Under the pieces are notes generated by a model. It searched no databases. It had not been told where the DNA came from and saw only the letters and a program-made list of their open reading frames with translations. 64,000 nucleotides of DNA, taken from Massospora cicadina. Taxonomy: Eukaryota > Entomophthoromycota > Entomophthoromycetes > Entomophthorales > Entomophthoraceae. The stretch lies in contig JAKSZP010006617.1 of assembly GCA_022478985.1 (NCBI GenBank), positions 62,001-126,000 on the forward strand. Reading direction: 5' to 3'. Below are positions 1 through 11,002 of this stretch, one piece after another (the first letter of the stretch is position 1; each line of letters opens with the position of its first letter). The translations under genes and the position numbers were made by a program.

Positions 1-1450
1 TGATCAATTATTATGTACCCTACCTATTGTACATATCTCTGAGGAGCTAACCCCAGCAGATCTTGACAAAGTTTATGCCCTATTTGAGCCCATAGCGAAA
101 TTTTCTCTAATTCTGATAATGATTATGGGCACATGAAGGGCTTGACTCACACTATTGACGTTGAATAACTCATCCCGTCTGATCAAAACCATACCAAAAA
201 TCCAAGATTTGGAGTTGCAGATGAGGACGGAGTTCAAACAGTTGCTGAGGATGGGTTGCTGGTGCCGTCCCAAAGCCCTTGGTCGTTCCTCTTCTACTAA
301 TAAAGAAGAAAAATGGTGGTCATAGGGTAATTATGGACTACTGCAAACTGAACAATCTCACAAAAAAGGACAACTATCCTATCACCTGTATTTATGATAC
401 TTTGGCCCAACTCTCTGGATCCAAGTTTTTTCCGCTATGGACTTGGCTAGTGGGTAAGGCAGATGGACCTTTCTCTGCAGGATCAGGATAAGTGCGCCCT
501 TATCTGCAGTGAAGGCATGTTCCAACCCACTCATCTCCCTCAGTGGATGTGCAATGCGCCTGCAACTTTTCAGTTGGCGCTGGATCGCATCCTACAGTAT
601 ATGAAACTTAGCTGTGCGATTTTCTACTTGGATGATATAGTAGTATTTTCCAAAACGTTCAACGAGCACCTCATAGACCTAAAAAAACCATATCAATGCC
701 TTGGGCTTCTAATAATAAGTTGAAGCCATCAAAATACTTTCTTGCAGAAAAAGATAGATTTCCTTGGGCATTGGATCTCTCAAGGTGAAATTTAACCTCT
801 ACAGGACAAGTTTTTAGCAATATCCAAGGTTCCTGCACCCAAAACCTTTATGATATCCAGATGTTTTTAGGCGTGATGGGGTATTACCATCAATTTATCC
901 CCAAGTGCCTCATCTCAGTGAGCCCCTCATATGTCTCTTGGTTAATAACGCTCCACTCCATTGAGGTGCTGAGCAAAAAGCCGCATTTGAAACCCCAAAG
1001 AAATTACTGCAACAAAGACCAATCCTCCGCCACCCTGACAATGGCAAGCCCTTTATACTGTTCATGGATGACTCCAATTATGCCGTTGAAGCTATCTTGG
1101 GTCAATTGGATGAGCATGAGGTTGATCATCTCATTTCCTACTTCAGTAAGATGCTTTTAAAGCTGAACGCAACTACAGCATCTCTGAAAAGGAGTGTCTC
1201 GCTGTCCTGTTGGCTGTAAAGTATACCGCCCTTTCCTATATGTGACATCCTTCAAAGTAATTACTGACCACGCCTCCTTATATTGGTTGCAGAATATGAA
1301 AGATCCCGCAGGACGGTTAGCTTGCTGGGCTTTGAAGCTCCAGCATTACAACATGACAATTGAGAATTAGACAGGAACTTGCCATATGAACGTTGATGGG
1401 TTGATGCGGCTGCTTGTCCTTCAGTTAGATAATAGTAGAACTGAGAGGTT
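1..1450 (+). pseudogene. Ty3/gypsy-1 pol remnant: reverse transcriptase and RNase H
   Basis: This is the decayed polyprotein of a Ty3/gypsy LTR retrotransposon that enters the window already inside pol. Around 150-180 a HTIDVE-like string matches the lead-in to gypsy RT. From 279 the RT reads LLLIKKKNGGHRVIMDYCKL, then LPQWMCNAPATFQ, then the catalytic box YLDD at 625-636 followed by DIVVFSKT. Around 860 FLGVMGYYHQFIPK marks the RT/RNase H connection. The RNase H end is seen as NVDGLMRLL near 1390. The enzyme would copy element RNA into DNA in a cytoplasmic particle. The reading frame changes at least three times and has several stops, so no active enzyme is made. The family call is firm; the exact clade cannot be set from this. 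Confidence 0.85.
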
Positions 1451-1559
1451 ACATGACCTCCTAATGATGCCTAAAGCATGGGCTGATGAGGATGAACCTG
1501 TACAGAAGATGCTAGCTTGGAACTCTTGAAACACCAAAGTGGAGAGTTGAAAGCTGTAC

Positions 1560-2655
1560 AAAAAAGTAGGGGTGAACTGTTTGCTCTATCTCCAGCCATC
1601 AGAATAATTCCCTGTGATCCTGGAGTCTCACACTATTGTGGGGCATGGTGGAGTACAAAAACCTATAAATGGGTAAAATAATGCTACTACTGGGAGGGCA
1701 TCTTGGAAACCATAACCAATTTCCTGGATGCCTGTCTGACCTGTAAAAAGCAATCCAGCTTCAAGACCCAGTATTAGTACCAACCTACTACACCCCAACA
1801 ACCCTTCCACACCATAAGTTTGGATGTGGTAGGTCCTCTACCTCAGACCACCAGTGGTAATAGTTATATCTTGGTCATAATTGATCATTTCACCAAATAG
1901 GTTGAAGCTGTTGCTCTCCCCGCTCAGACTTCCAAAGCCATGGCTACCTTCTTATATCAATATACCTTCACTTGACATGGTTGCCTCCAGGTCCTCCTTT
2001 ATGACAATAAAAAAATTATACCTCCTGAAATTTAAAGCTCCTCGCCACCTCCATGAGAACACAACAACTCTTCTTGGCCCCATACAACCCATCCAAATAT
2101 GGGGCCATAGAAATAGTTAATGAAACCTTGGTCTCTTTACTATGAAAAATGGCCAATTCAGACCCTCTTCACTGGGACCTATACTTACCCAGCGCGCTCC
2201 TATCCTATAATATCAGTTACTATCACATTCTCAAAATGTCCTTTTCCATATATTGTATGGGTGAGAACCTGGGGTGCCAGCTATATTAGCCAAAGATATT
2301 TTCTCTGACAGAACTGACCCTAACCAAGCCATAAAAATTAGCCCAGAACATCATTCAATTACATTCAGAGGCTTTGATTAACTTGGAAAAGACTGTCTTG
2401 AAAGATGGCCAAGATGCTAGTGAGAGCTGGGCCCTTATCCCTTATTTCCAAGTATCAGACTTAGTACTGTATTACCACAATCAGATCACACCTAGGAGTG
2501 AGAAGCTTAAGTCAATCTGAGAGGGACCTTTTGTAGTTATATATAAGCAAGGGGAGGAATACTCTATCAAATCCCTAGCTTTTGAAATTACCATCAGCTG
2601 GGTTCATGGTTGGTTCTTACACTCTTATCTACCTCTTACCACTATTGAAGGGGTA
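1560..2655 (+). pseudogene. Ty3/gypsy-1 pol remnant: integrase and C-terminal tail
   Basis: This continues the same pol remnant. A Cys pair in ACLTCKKQSS (about 1728-1757) fits the integrase zinc-binding end. LDVVGPLPQTTSGNSYILVI followed by DHFTK (about 1818-1899) is the start of the catalytic core with its first Asp. The C-terminal end GPFVVIYKQGEEYSIKSLAF ... WVHGWFLHSYLPLTTIEG (2525-2655) closely resembles the pol tail kept in gypsy-2 at 11380-11515, so the two are relatives. Multiple stops (for example in DHFTK*VEAVALP) and frameshifts show it is dead. The polypurine-like GAAGGGGTAA just before 2656 suggests the start of the 3' LTR. Confidence 0.8.
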
Positions 2656-2828
2656 ATATTAGAAAATTACCTTTCCATTATTGTGAGAAGAGCATTTCAG
2701 ATTTAAATAATAATAATAATATATCAGCCAAAAGACCTTGGCCAATTCTTAGTGGAACCTATAAATTGGGGTAATGCTATTCCACCCACTTCTTGGCCAA
2801 ATTGTTTATTTTTATTATTAAGATTGCA
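2656..2828 (+). repeat. Inferred gypsy-1 3' LTR, first fragment
   Basis: Non-coding AT-rich sequence directly after the pol tail and a purine run, the place where a 3' LTR is expected. It is cut at 2828 by the LINE-A insertion. Removing LINE-A and gypsy-2 joins it to 8112-8397 and 12364-12504, giving about 600 bp that ends in TGTTACA. No second copy of this LTR lies in the window, so the LTR call is inferred from position only. Confidence 0.5.
2814..2828 (+). repeat. Target site duplication, left side of LINE-A
   Basis: ATTATTAAGATTGCA occurs here and again, identical over 15 bp, at 8097-8111. The two copies flank the LINE exactly, as expected for target-primed reverse transcription. Confidence 0.85.
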
Positions 2829-2922
2829 ACTTTTCTTTCTTGTTGCAATCACTTTTGCAACCTATTCAATTCAAGACTGAATCTAGTTTGATAATCTCAC
2901 AGAGGAGATTAGTCTGCACCCA

Positions 2923-4341
2923 TGTCAGGGAGCAGTTGGGCAAGCAAGGTAAGAGGAACAGGTGGAAGGCCCATGGCCTCCAACGTTCGAAAATGCCCCA
3001 GAGAATCTGGCAGAATAGACAAAAATCTTAAAAAACTGGCGGTCACAATTTCCCCAGAGATACTCACATGGCAAGCATGATGCAACCAGTACATCAACAC
3101 GCCACACTCCCAGCCACTTTTGTTGGTGGAATTTGGAGTCCGCGTGTTTCTGGACATCAAAAAATGGCCTTATGGGAAAAATTTTGTGAAGATGTGCACA
3201 CAATTTTCCTGACTGCAGTGTACGTTGCACCTCACTCCATGTCACGTGGTTGGCTGGACCTAGGTTTTGAAAGCAAAAAGGCAGCAGATGAGGCTGCAGT
3301 GGTGCGCGTAGTGGTTGACCTCCCCAAAAGGCAATGGGACATCAAAACCAAATGCACCAGATGGACAAAATCAAACCAAATTTTCCTCATGTTTGACTTT
3401 TTGCCTACTACAGTAAAACGTAACATTTTGGAACAACACCTGAAAGATGGTCTCGCCTTATATGGCAAAGTACAATCTTTCAAAATGCAACGCTTCACGC
3501 TAATGCCACACCTGTGCACCGGCAAAGCCATCGCAGTTCTGACCCCAACTGAGGAGATTGCAAAGGACCTAACCCAGATCCCACACTCCACTTTTAGTGA
3601 TATTGCAGGGCATACCACCCACCCATTCCAGGTGACCGTGGACAGCGCGCCCCCATTTGCACCCACTGTGACGCGTTTGGCCATAAGGCACATGCATGCC
3701 CCATCAAGGAGGGCGTCACATTCTAAGAGCACCCCTTGGCGGCCATAGCCAATGGAGAGGTGCACTACGAACCAACCGCAAGCACCAAGGAGGCTTTCCC
3801 ATGGGGAGCACAAGGCTGCTACCTACTGGTAAAGCCTATCTCGCTGCAAGAGCAGAAGAAGGCCAAGCAGGCCCATAGGGCTGCGGCCAAGGAAGCGGCC
3901 AAGGCCACCACTGCTATCCCACACTCACAACAACAGGAGGACATGGAAACCTTCATGGTGGAAGCAACTTGGGAATCCATCAACTAATCAGATTGGGAAG
4001 CCCATGCTGAGTGGGCCACTCAATCTGAGGATCTGATGGGAGATTCAATATCACCCAAAGGTTGCACCCAAGCTCCAGTCAAAACCAACTTGGGACCTAT
4101 CCCAACTGAAAAAAAATTTTTGACCTGCTCAACGGTGCACTGAACTCATCCGCACCACAAAAAATTTGTCCGACATCAGGAAAACAAAAAGCGAAGGCTA
4201 AAGCTAATGCAACTCTTTCCGCAAAAAATCAACAAAAACTCTGATAGCATTGCTGCTAACACCCGCGCTGCTGTGAAGGCCTGTGGGGATCTAGAAGAGG
4301 CTGGTGGGCCTGGGGCCCACCCCCTCACACCTAAGGTGTGA
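2923..4341 (+). pseudogene. LINE-A ORF1 protein (RRM-like region plus CCHC knuckle)
   Basis: ORF1 proteins of LINEs bind the element RNA and form the RNP. An open frame may begin at ATG 2923 (MSGSSWASK) with a frameshift, or at 3068, where 226 codons are open. The stretch NQIFLMFDFLPTTVKRNILE has the look of an RRM-like fold. Near 3658 a frame change leads into CTHCDAFGHKAHAC, a clean CX2CX4HX4C knuckle. The next frame continues through a stop at 3985 (SIN*SDW) to a TGA at 4339-4341. That stop overlaps the ORF2 ATG as TGATG. The motif GWLDLGF...AADEAA is shared with the ORF1s at 13321 and 33225, so these LINEs are related. At least one frameshift and two stops break it. Confidence 0.75.
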
Positions 4342-7300
4342 TGGGGGAAACCTTCACTTTAGGGACATTGAATATTGCCGGACTCAAGGCCTCCCCATCC
4401 TGGGCTAGGAAACTGAGTTTTTTACAACACAATTTACCCGTGGATATCCTGGCCATCCAGGAGTCCCACTGTCCATGAGGTTCTGAGGAAACTTGGAAAA
4501 CAATGCTCCTCCCATCCCTATCCTTTTGGTCAAAGCACTGTGGGGTGCTAATTCAGAAAAATAATTTTTTCAAATTTGTATCCTCAGAAACATTCCTAAA
4601 TGGCCGAGTGCTCGTTGTCACTTTCTCGTGGGCTGACGTAGCACATGCAATCATCAACATCTATGCCCCAAACAGTGCACATGAGCGTCAGGAATTTTTC
4701 TCATTGGTCAAATCCCTCCTGCTACCCCCAGATTCTTTCCTAGTTGGCAATATGAAGTGTTGGCTAACCACACCAACAGACCGGTGGCCTTCCTCACCCC
4801 ATGCCCCACAGGGTCACATAGAACTACATGTTCTAAAGGCCACCCTTGGGTTAATGGATGCGCTGCCGTGACATGCCCCGCTGCTCAAAACATGATATGT
4901 CCCCACGTCCACAACGGCCAATTAAGGTCCATGACCCACATTGACCTTATTTTAATGCTGGCGAAATTCCAAACCCACATTTCCCATTTCAAAACAATGA
5001 AAATGGAATTCTCTGACCATTGGCTGGTCTCGATAACCTACCACCTACCTGTCACAGTTGCTAAGGCCCCACATTGGTGCAAAATCTGCCCTCCAAGCTC
5101 GCGTCGCCAGGATTTTCCACGTGGATGGAAGAGGCAACTTTAGCAAAAAAGTTTGTTGCACCATTTTGCGCAGACCCCATTTCCACATGGGCAACTTTCA
5201 AAGAGGACACCATCCGCCACTCTCACCATCTCTCCTCCAGATGCTCATGAGCCACATCAGCAGTGATCTCACGCGCTCTGGCAGAGTTGTCACACTTGGA
5301 GTCCAATATCCCAGTTACAGGATACAGCCCTGCATGGGGCCAGTGGGTGGAGGCAGCTGCCCACCTCAACACACTTGAAAGGCAACACAAACATCAGGTT
5401 TGTGTTCAATACAGGGCCACATGCATCACTAAAGGCAACAAGTGCACTGCACATTTCTTTAAAAAAAATTTGCACCATGCCAGAGCGTGGCCTGCACACA
5501 GGTGCAAAGATCGGATAATTCCATTGCGGATACACTGGCCAAAGTGGCAATCAAAATGCAAAAATATTACTCCAAGTTGTACTGAGCCAAACCAATTCAG
5601 CTGGCCGAAGTGGCAGAATTTCTTGACCAAGCCCACATCTGCACCATTTTCCATTACCCGGAAATAATGAATTTAATTACTCCAAACAAATTATGGACAG
5701 CCATTCACGGTGTGCCAAACTGAAAATGCCCAGGCCCAGATGGCATTCCATATGAGTTCTACAAAAAATATTTCAAATATATATCCCCATTGCTGCTCGC
5801 CTCACTTAACTAAAGCCTGTTGGAAATGCGCCTTCTACCAGGAGGACATGAGGCCTTTACTGTCACACTATTCAATAAAGGGGATAAGCTAGACTTAGCC
5901 AACTGGCGCCCCATTTCTCTAACAAACACAGACACTAAAATTTTAACAAAAATTATGGCTAACCAATTAGGAACTGTAGCATCTGCCACCATCTCCCCAG
6001 AACAATTTGGTTTCATCCCCAGAAGGTTGATTTGGGACAACGTTCACTCTGTGGCTAATGTATGTCAGTCCACAGCCTCTGGGGCACTTGTATTCTTGGA
6101 CCAACAAAAGGCCTATGATAGAGTAAACTGGGAATACCTTAGGGCCTGCCTCCATCAATTCCGCCTACCCCCTCGCTTCATCAACTGGGTGATGCTGCTC
6201 ATGGAATCTGCAACAATGGCAGTGCGTGGCCCTGGCTTCCTAACATAAGTAGTCCGCCCTCAAAGGGGCTTGCGACAAGGGGACCCCCTGAGCCCACTCT
6301 TATACAACTTCAGCCTTGACCCACTACTGCAAAATGTGAATGCCCAACTCACTGGGGTCCATGTGCCAGGCCAAGCCCCAGTCAAGATATTGGCGTTCAC
6401 AGATGATTGTGTGGTTGGGGTGTCTAATAATCAAGATGCATGCGCGCTTGAAGCTCTCATCCAGGAATATTCCCGGGTAAGCAACGCGGCACTGAATGCC
6501 TCCAAAACTGAAATCATCCTCCTTGGTTGGTTTCAGAACTGCTGGACCCCAGCAATTAGTTCCCAACCCAGCCCATCTGCTCGCCCACGTCCACGCCCTA
6601 CTAACTCAACACACACCGCTCCACTGGTGCTCCCCTTCATGCCACGTCCTACCATAGGACTGGTGCGCCATCTGGGCGTGTGGATGGAGGCAGGCGGATA
6701 TGCATCAGCAGTAATGGAGTGCCGTATTCTGGACAACGTGATGAAGCGAATCGCCTCTCTCAGAGCCCACCCTACTTCCCTTACTGGCAGGGTTGTTTTA
6801 GCCAACTCTATGCTCCTATCCAAAGTCTGGTTCGGAGCCCACGCCATCCCCTTCTCCTAAGCTTCTTCAAATCCTTGTATGCCTTGCTGCAAGGATGGCT
6901 TTGGTCAGGCCGCCCTCCACCAGTGCGGCTAGAGGTCATGTTTGGCCCTCATCATCATGGTGGCATGGGCCTGCTTGACTTCAAAGCCCATGCTGCCAAG
7001 ATCCTGGGCACCTGGATCATGGCCGTCACCGCCCCTACACTCCCCTCCCAACACTGGTCCCACGCAGCCCACTCCAACTTCTCCCGCGCCTTGGGCCTCA
7101 ACAATCCATCGAACCCCCACTCCCTGATGAAATACCTACATCACACACATCAGCCACAGGTCCTCACGGGACTAAAACCCACTATAAACGAATCTACTCT
7201 CCATGCGGAGTGCTGAGTGGAGAATTTGTATTAGCGGACATACAACCCAAAGAGGCCGCCCCTCCTCAGTTCACACAAGAGGTACAGGGGCTACCCATCC

Positions 7301-7914
7301 ATGATGTCGTGATCCCCATTCGGCCCCATGTCCTATCCAGGGTGGACTACCTGGACATGATGGACATCCCTTACTCCATTGAGACCCAAAAAACTATCTG
7401 GAAATATGTACATCATCCTCTGTTGCAGCCTCAAGTCCGCTCCCATGTGTGGCGCTGCCTGAGGTGGGTGTATTGTACAGCTGAGCGCTCTAACGCTTTA
7501 CACTCATCTTGTGTCATGTGTGGCCAGTATGGAACGCTGTTCCACCGCCTGGAGAAGTGCCCCACCTCTAAAGTGATATGGCGCGAAGTTCAACGTCTGC
7601 TGGGCCAGGATCAAACGCATCCCTTCAGTCTGTCAAGAGATATGTTTGCTCTATCAATGGCCTCCTCCCTTCCACCCTCCCTCCGTGCTCTGGTGGTTGC
7701 AATCGCCATGTGGACCATCCACATGATCATCTTAGATGCCATCTCAGGCTCCACCCCCACCCTCCCAGAAACTGTCCACAGACTCCGGTCTCATTTGGTG
7801 GACCACTTTCAATCATGGATATTTGGATACCTCCCACCGCGTCGCCAACAGCTGGTCTCCTCCTGGTTCTCAGTCTGGTTCATCAAATCAGACCCCTTCC
7901 TCCACATGTGCTGA
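4341..7914 (+). pseudogene. LINE-A ORF2: APE endonuclease and reverse transcriptase
   Basis: ORF2 would nick target DNA and copy the LINE RNA there. The ATG at 4341 overlaps the ORF1 stop. Endonuclease motifs in order: LGTLNIAGLK, AIQESHC, IINIYAPNS, then GNMKCW where the catalytic GDxN is altered, HIDLILM and FSDHWLV. Reverse transcriptase: NWRPISLTNTDTK, FLDQQKAYDRVNWEYL, GLRQGDPLSPLLYNFSLDPL and AFTDDCVVG (FTDD in place of the usual FADD). The C-terminal Cys/His motif reads CVMCGQYGTLFHRLEKC near 7513-7560. The frame shifts near 4750, 6850 and 7205, and stops sit at about 4477 and 6246. The copy is inactive, but the core of RT (5820-6860) is nearly open. Confidence 0.85.
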
Positions 7915-8096
7915 ATAGTGGATATGGCCTTTTCACACGTTCCCTCCCCTCCCCATAATTGGCGTTCCCGCTGGCAACAAGAGATAGCATCGCTTCTCTG
8001 GGGTGCCTCCCCTGGTACTAAGTTTGTCTTTCCTGAGTCATATTCAGAAGTGTCCGTCTCATGGTCAGCCTTCCCCGCAATAAATTTAAGTTTAAA

Positions 8097-8111
8097 ATTA
8101 TTAAGATTGCA
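8097..8111 (+). repeat. Target site duplication, right side of LINE-A
   Basis: Second copy of ATTATTAAGATTGCA, identical to 2814-2828. After it the inferred gypsy-1 LTR resumes. Confidence 0.85.
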
Positions 8112-8392
8112 CCAAACCAGCAGTAAATTACAGGAAGTCATGCTGAGGCTCCTCCCCAGCCCCTCTGCAGTTCAGTCCAAACACCTATATGGAGACCACC
8201 CCCTTTTATAGGCTTGGAGGGGTCCCACAAGGTGCAAAAATTTTTTACCATGGTGATTGGTTCAAATTTATTAAGTCCTTGCCTCACAGATTTGCCCTAC
8301 ACACTATTGACCCTCCATTGGCTGTTCCATTGAGGTGAGGTAGTTTTGAAAGCTATAATAGGTCAAAGCTCATATTTCCTAATTTGGCTTTC
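8112..8392 (+). repeat. Inferred gypsy-1 3' LTR, middle fragment
   Basis: Sequence between the LINE-A duplication and the gypsy-2 duplication. It holds no open frame. Its assignment rests on the nested layout: it joins 2828 on the left and 12364 on the right once the two insertions are removed. Confidence 0.5.
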
Positions 8393-8397
8393 GTAGC
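8393..8397 (+). repeat. 5-bp target duplication, left side of gypsy-2
   Basis: GTAGC lies immediately before the first LTR and again at 12359-12363 immediately after the second. Five base pairs is the usual length for Ty3/gypsy integration. Confidence 0.85.
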
Positions 8398-9233
8398 TGT
8401 TGGACATTCTCTTTCTCAACTTATAAAAAAGAATGTTGGAGGTATTAGGACTCCTGAATCTGCTACTATGATTGGCCCATCTCCCACTCAATCTTCAAAT
8501 AATACTGTGGATAGTAATGATATGAGTGCCAACAGTGAAAAGACATTAGCGGATTCTCAGTGGAATCCTAGCCATTGGAAAAATATGATCTATCACAAAA
8601 ATTGGCTTAAAAAAGTAAAAACTAACAATAGGATTACTCTGACTTTTTGGCCAAATTTGAGGAGTTCAATAATGCACGGATCTGAACCTCAGTAAGGCGA
8701 GAAGATTTTACCTGACAATGATTGGGTGCAAGTTAACCAATCATTACCATCTGAGTCTAACCACTGCTGAGGTGCAAAGATTTTACTCAATAATGATAGG
8801 GTAAGAATTAGCCAATCATTACCATCCAAGTCTGACCACCGCCAAATTACCCAATCATTACCATCTGAGTCTGACCACCGCCAAGGTGAAAAGATTTTAC
8901 TCTCTGGTGATTTGATACAATTTATCCAATCATTACCACACGGGTCAGTTCTGCCTCAAAAATTTTATCTTCCATCTGATAGGCTAAAAGCCTATATTTC
9001 CTAATTTAGATAACTGAGCTTTACATTCTTTTGCCTCAAACATCAATGGTCTCAAAATTTGAACTAGTTTAGATAGAAAAGCTAGTATCGACAAAGGGGC
9101 CTTTCTTGGTTTTGCCGCGCTTATAATAATAAAAAATATAAAAACTTTAAAAAAGCATCATTTTATACTTTTATTAAAAAGTAAGTTTCTCACTCTGAGA
9201 AATTATTTGTGGCCTCCATTAGCAGATCCCACA
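8398..9233 (+). repeat. gypsy-2 5' LTR
   Basis: 836 bp, starting TGTTGGACATTCTC and ending GATCCCACA. It matches 11523-12358 along its full length. LTRs carry the promoter and the polyadenylation signal. Inside are short repeats that contain CCAATCATTACC. Confidence 0.92.
8700..8950 (+). repeat. Sub-repeats inside the gypsy-2 LTR with CCAAT cores
   Basis: About four imperfect units of roughly 50-65 bp, each with CCAATCATTACCA followed by TCTGAGTCTGACCACCGC or a variant and then a GGTGCAAAGATTTTACT block. The same set is present in the 3' LTR at 11822-12070. Repeated CCAAT motifs in an LTR could be binding sites for a CCAAT-binding activator; that is an inference. Confidence 0.7.
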
Positions 9234-9236
9234 AAT

Positions 9237-9254
9237 TGGTGCTCACTACAGGGG
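9237..9254 (+). promoter_or_regulatory. gypsy-2 primer binding site
   Basis: TGGTGCTCACTACAGGGG, 3 nt after the 5' LTR. It starts with TGG as expected for pairing to a tRNA CCA end. The same TGGTGCTCACTACA is found at the start of gypsy-3 (62298) and, on the minus strand, of gypsy-4 (42812-42799). The matching tRNA is not identified. Confidence 0.8.
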
Positions 9255-9289
9255 TTGAGCCCCTGAATACTTTGATAAGTATTAACAAA

Positions 9290-10261
9290 ATGGAGACTGT
9301 CAACATGAGCAGTTCTCCTGACTTGCAAATAGTTGCTCTTGAGAAGCAACTAGCCAGCTCTTTCTCCTGTCTCAAAGAGTTAGAGCAACGGCTGTTCAAA
9401 TTACCCATTAAGGACAGATACACCCCTGGTGAAGGGAGGGTTGCCTCCTTCTTGTACGTTTATGAAGCTACAATGGATGGCGCTACTGACAAACAAAAAG
9501 TTCAGTACATCCTTCCCTGTTTAAGCCGCCAAGCTCAAGAGTTGATCGTCCCTCACTTGGATCCTCAGCACACCTGGTCAGAGGTCAAGAAGGCCCTCTT
9601 GGCTGAATTTGGGTCCCAGCAGAGCTTACACCAGGAAAAACAGGCTTTCATGTGCCTTGCCATGTACAAGGGTGAAACCCTCTTTAATTTTTCTGAGCAG
9701 TTCTACCTAACTGCTCAAAGGTTGGCTACGTCTAACCTGCTTACCCTGGATGATGCTATCGCCGCCATCTTAACAGGGTTAGCTTCACAAACCTCTCTTG
9801 CCAGGCACATTGTATCAGTGAAACGCCACTTTACAACCTTCCAAGATATAAAAGAGGCTTTGTTAGACATTGCTCATATCCCCTTAGAGGAGCTGGAGCC
9901 TGCTGAACTGTTGGAGGTGAGGCCACCTGTGCTTATCCTCCCCCCAAAACCTGCTTCTTCAGTGCGCCTTAAAATGGACATTCCTCATCCATGCAAAGCG
10001 GAGATCCCCACTGTGGTTTCCCCTTCAGCTCAATCCATAGGTGCGCGCTTTAAGGGTATGTCCTCCAGGACTACTGGAGTTAAAAAAATGCCGGTTAAAG
10101 CAAAGCAAATTACCCCACCTCTCGTGACTGTCTCCCCCACTTCAATTGTAACCTTGCCCATGGTGGAAAATACCCCTGAGGCTGACTCTGAGGGGGTTAC
10201 AAAAATGTTGGGTATTACTTATTGGGAGCTCCTGCGGAAGTGGAGGTCCCTGATCACCTAA
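9290..10261 (+). CDS. gypsy-2 gag
   Basis: The 324-codon frame from ATG 9290 encodes the capsid-like Gag that would form the particle. I chose this ATG because the upstream in-frame part (from 9209) lies in the LTR and the primer binding site. The core reads VASFLYVYEATMDGATDKQK, then TWSEVKKALLAEFGSQQSLH and FNFSEQFYLTAQRLATSNLL, the usual helical retrotransposon Gag pattern. A very similar but broken Gag lies at 41580-41071. The C-terminal half is Pro- and Lys-rich, and I see no zinc knuckle in it. The frame ends at 10261 where a neighbouring frame (10222 on) takes over, so a frameshift links it to the protease. It is the longest intact gypsy frame in the window. Confidence 0.85.
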   Translation: METVNMSSSPDLQIVALEKQLASSFSCLKELEQRLFKLPIKDRYTPGEGRVASFLYVYEATMDGATDKQKVQYILPCLSRQAQELIVPHLDPQHTWSEVKKALLAEFGSQQSLHQEKQAFMCLAMYKGETLFNFSEQFYLTAQRLATSNLLTLDDAIAAILTGLASQTSLARHIVSVKRHFTTFQDIKEALLDIAHIPLEELEPAELLEVRPPVLILPPKPASSVRLKMDIPHPCKAEIPTVVSPSAQSIGARFKGMSSRTTGVKKMPVKAKQITPPLVTVSPTSIVTLPMVENTPEADSEGVTKMLGITYWELLRKWRSLIT

Positions 10262-11002
10262 ACACTGGAGGAGTAGATGAAGCCAACATACCTGAGGATA
10301 CTTACCTCTGTCAAGTTCTAGGGGAGCCCATCAATATCGATACTGCCAGTGACACCAATGAGGTGTTGTCTCACATTATTCGCCCTATCCAGCATGGCCA
10401 TACCATGCAATCCATCCAGGAAAATTACCCCAAGACCGCGTGCAAATTATCCCCCAACCTCCATCTTAAAGAGGTCTTAGCACTATCACCCACTTCTGGG
10501 GAAACTCACAAAGGTTGAGGTGGTCATCCAAAAAGTCCGGGTGATGGCTATCTTAGATACTGGCTCCCCAATGAACATCATCTCTTCCAAGTTGATGAAA
10601 AAGATCCAACTTGCACCTGACTTGGAGTACAACCAAGACTTTGGAACCGCTGGTCCTAATAACACCCGTGCACTAGGTGCTTACTCATCCCTTCCCATTT
10701 GTATTGGGAAGCTTATTCTATCAGCCCCCGCAGTGGCTTTGGATAATAACAATTATGATTTGCTTATAGATACTCAGTTTATGATCGAGTATGAAGGCAT
10801 TATCAATATGAGGCAAGGGACCCTATCTTTACTGAACTATGACGTTCCCTTAGTTTTATCCAGCGAACAAAACCCCTCTTCCGCTTTGCCTTATGTCACT
10901 TCTGAGTGCAACACTAAGAAATCACTTGATTCAGTGGAGGCTAGCAATGGTATTCCAAATTTCATGGCAGATGAGGTGGTGATTAAGCCAGGTGAACTAT
11001 GA
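10222..11002 (+). pseudogene. gypsy-2 linker and retropepsin-type aspartic protease
   Basis: This is the protease that would cut Gag-Pol. The linker frame (10222-10518) ends in a TGA, but one base over the text reads LTKVEVVIQKVRVMAILDTG, so a 1-base shift separates linker and protease. The active-site triad AILDTGSPMNIIS lies at about 10544-10582, followed by FGTAGPNNTRALGAYSSLP and NNNYDLLID. The same pattern is seen in gypsy-3 at 63770-64000. Gag (frame 2), linker (frame 1) and protease (frame 2) need two opposite shifts, either mutational or programmed. The catalytic DTG is intact. A TGA at 11000-11002 ends the domain. Confidence 0.8.

Larger units (their letters stand above)
2829..8096 (+). 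mobile_element. LINE-A, near full-length non-LTR retrotransposon
   Basis: A 5.27-kb LINE bounded by a perfect 15-bp target duplication. It carries an ORF1 with a CCHC zinc knuckle, an ORF2 with APE-type endonuclease, reverse transcriptase and a C-terminal Cys/His motif, and a 3' end with CAATAAATTTAAGTTTAAA before the duplication. It is visibly richer in G and C than its flanks, the usual contrast for a younger element in AT-rich DNA. It inserted into the presumed gypsy-1 LTR. The domain order resembles the L1/Tad1-like assemblage, but I cannot assign a clade without a tree. Frameshifts and stops in both ORFs make this copy inactive. Confidence 0.88.

Noticed and set aside
1..2655. Integrated exogenous retrovirus
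   Set aside because: Domain order and motifs are those of Ty3/gypsy retrotransposons and no envelope-like frame is seen.
9209..9289. Upstream start for gypsy-2 gag at 9209
   Set aside because: That part lies in the LTR end and primer binding site and has a GTG, not an ATG; ATG 9290 is the better start.
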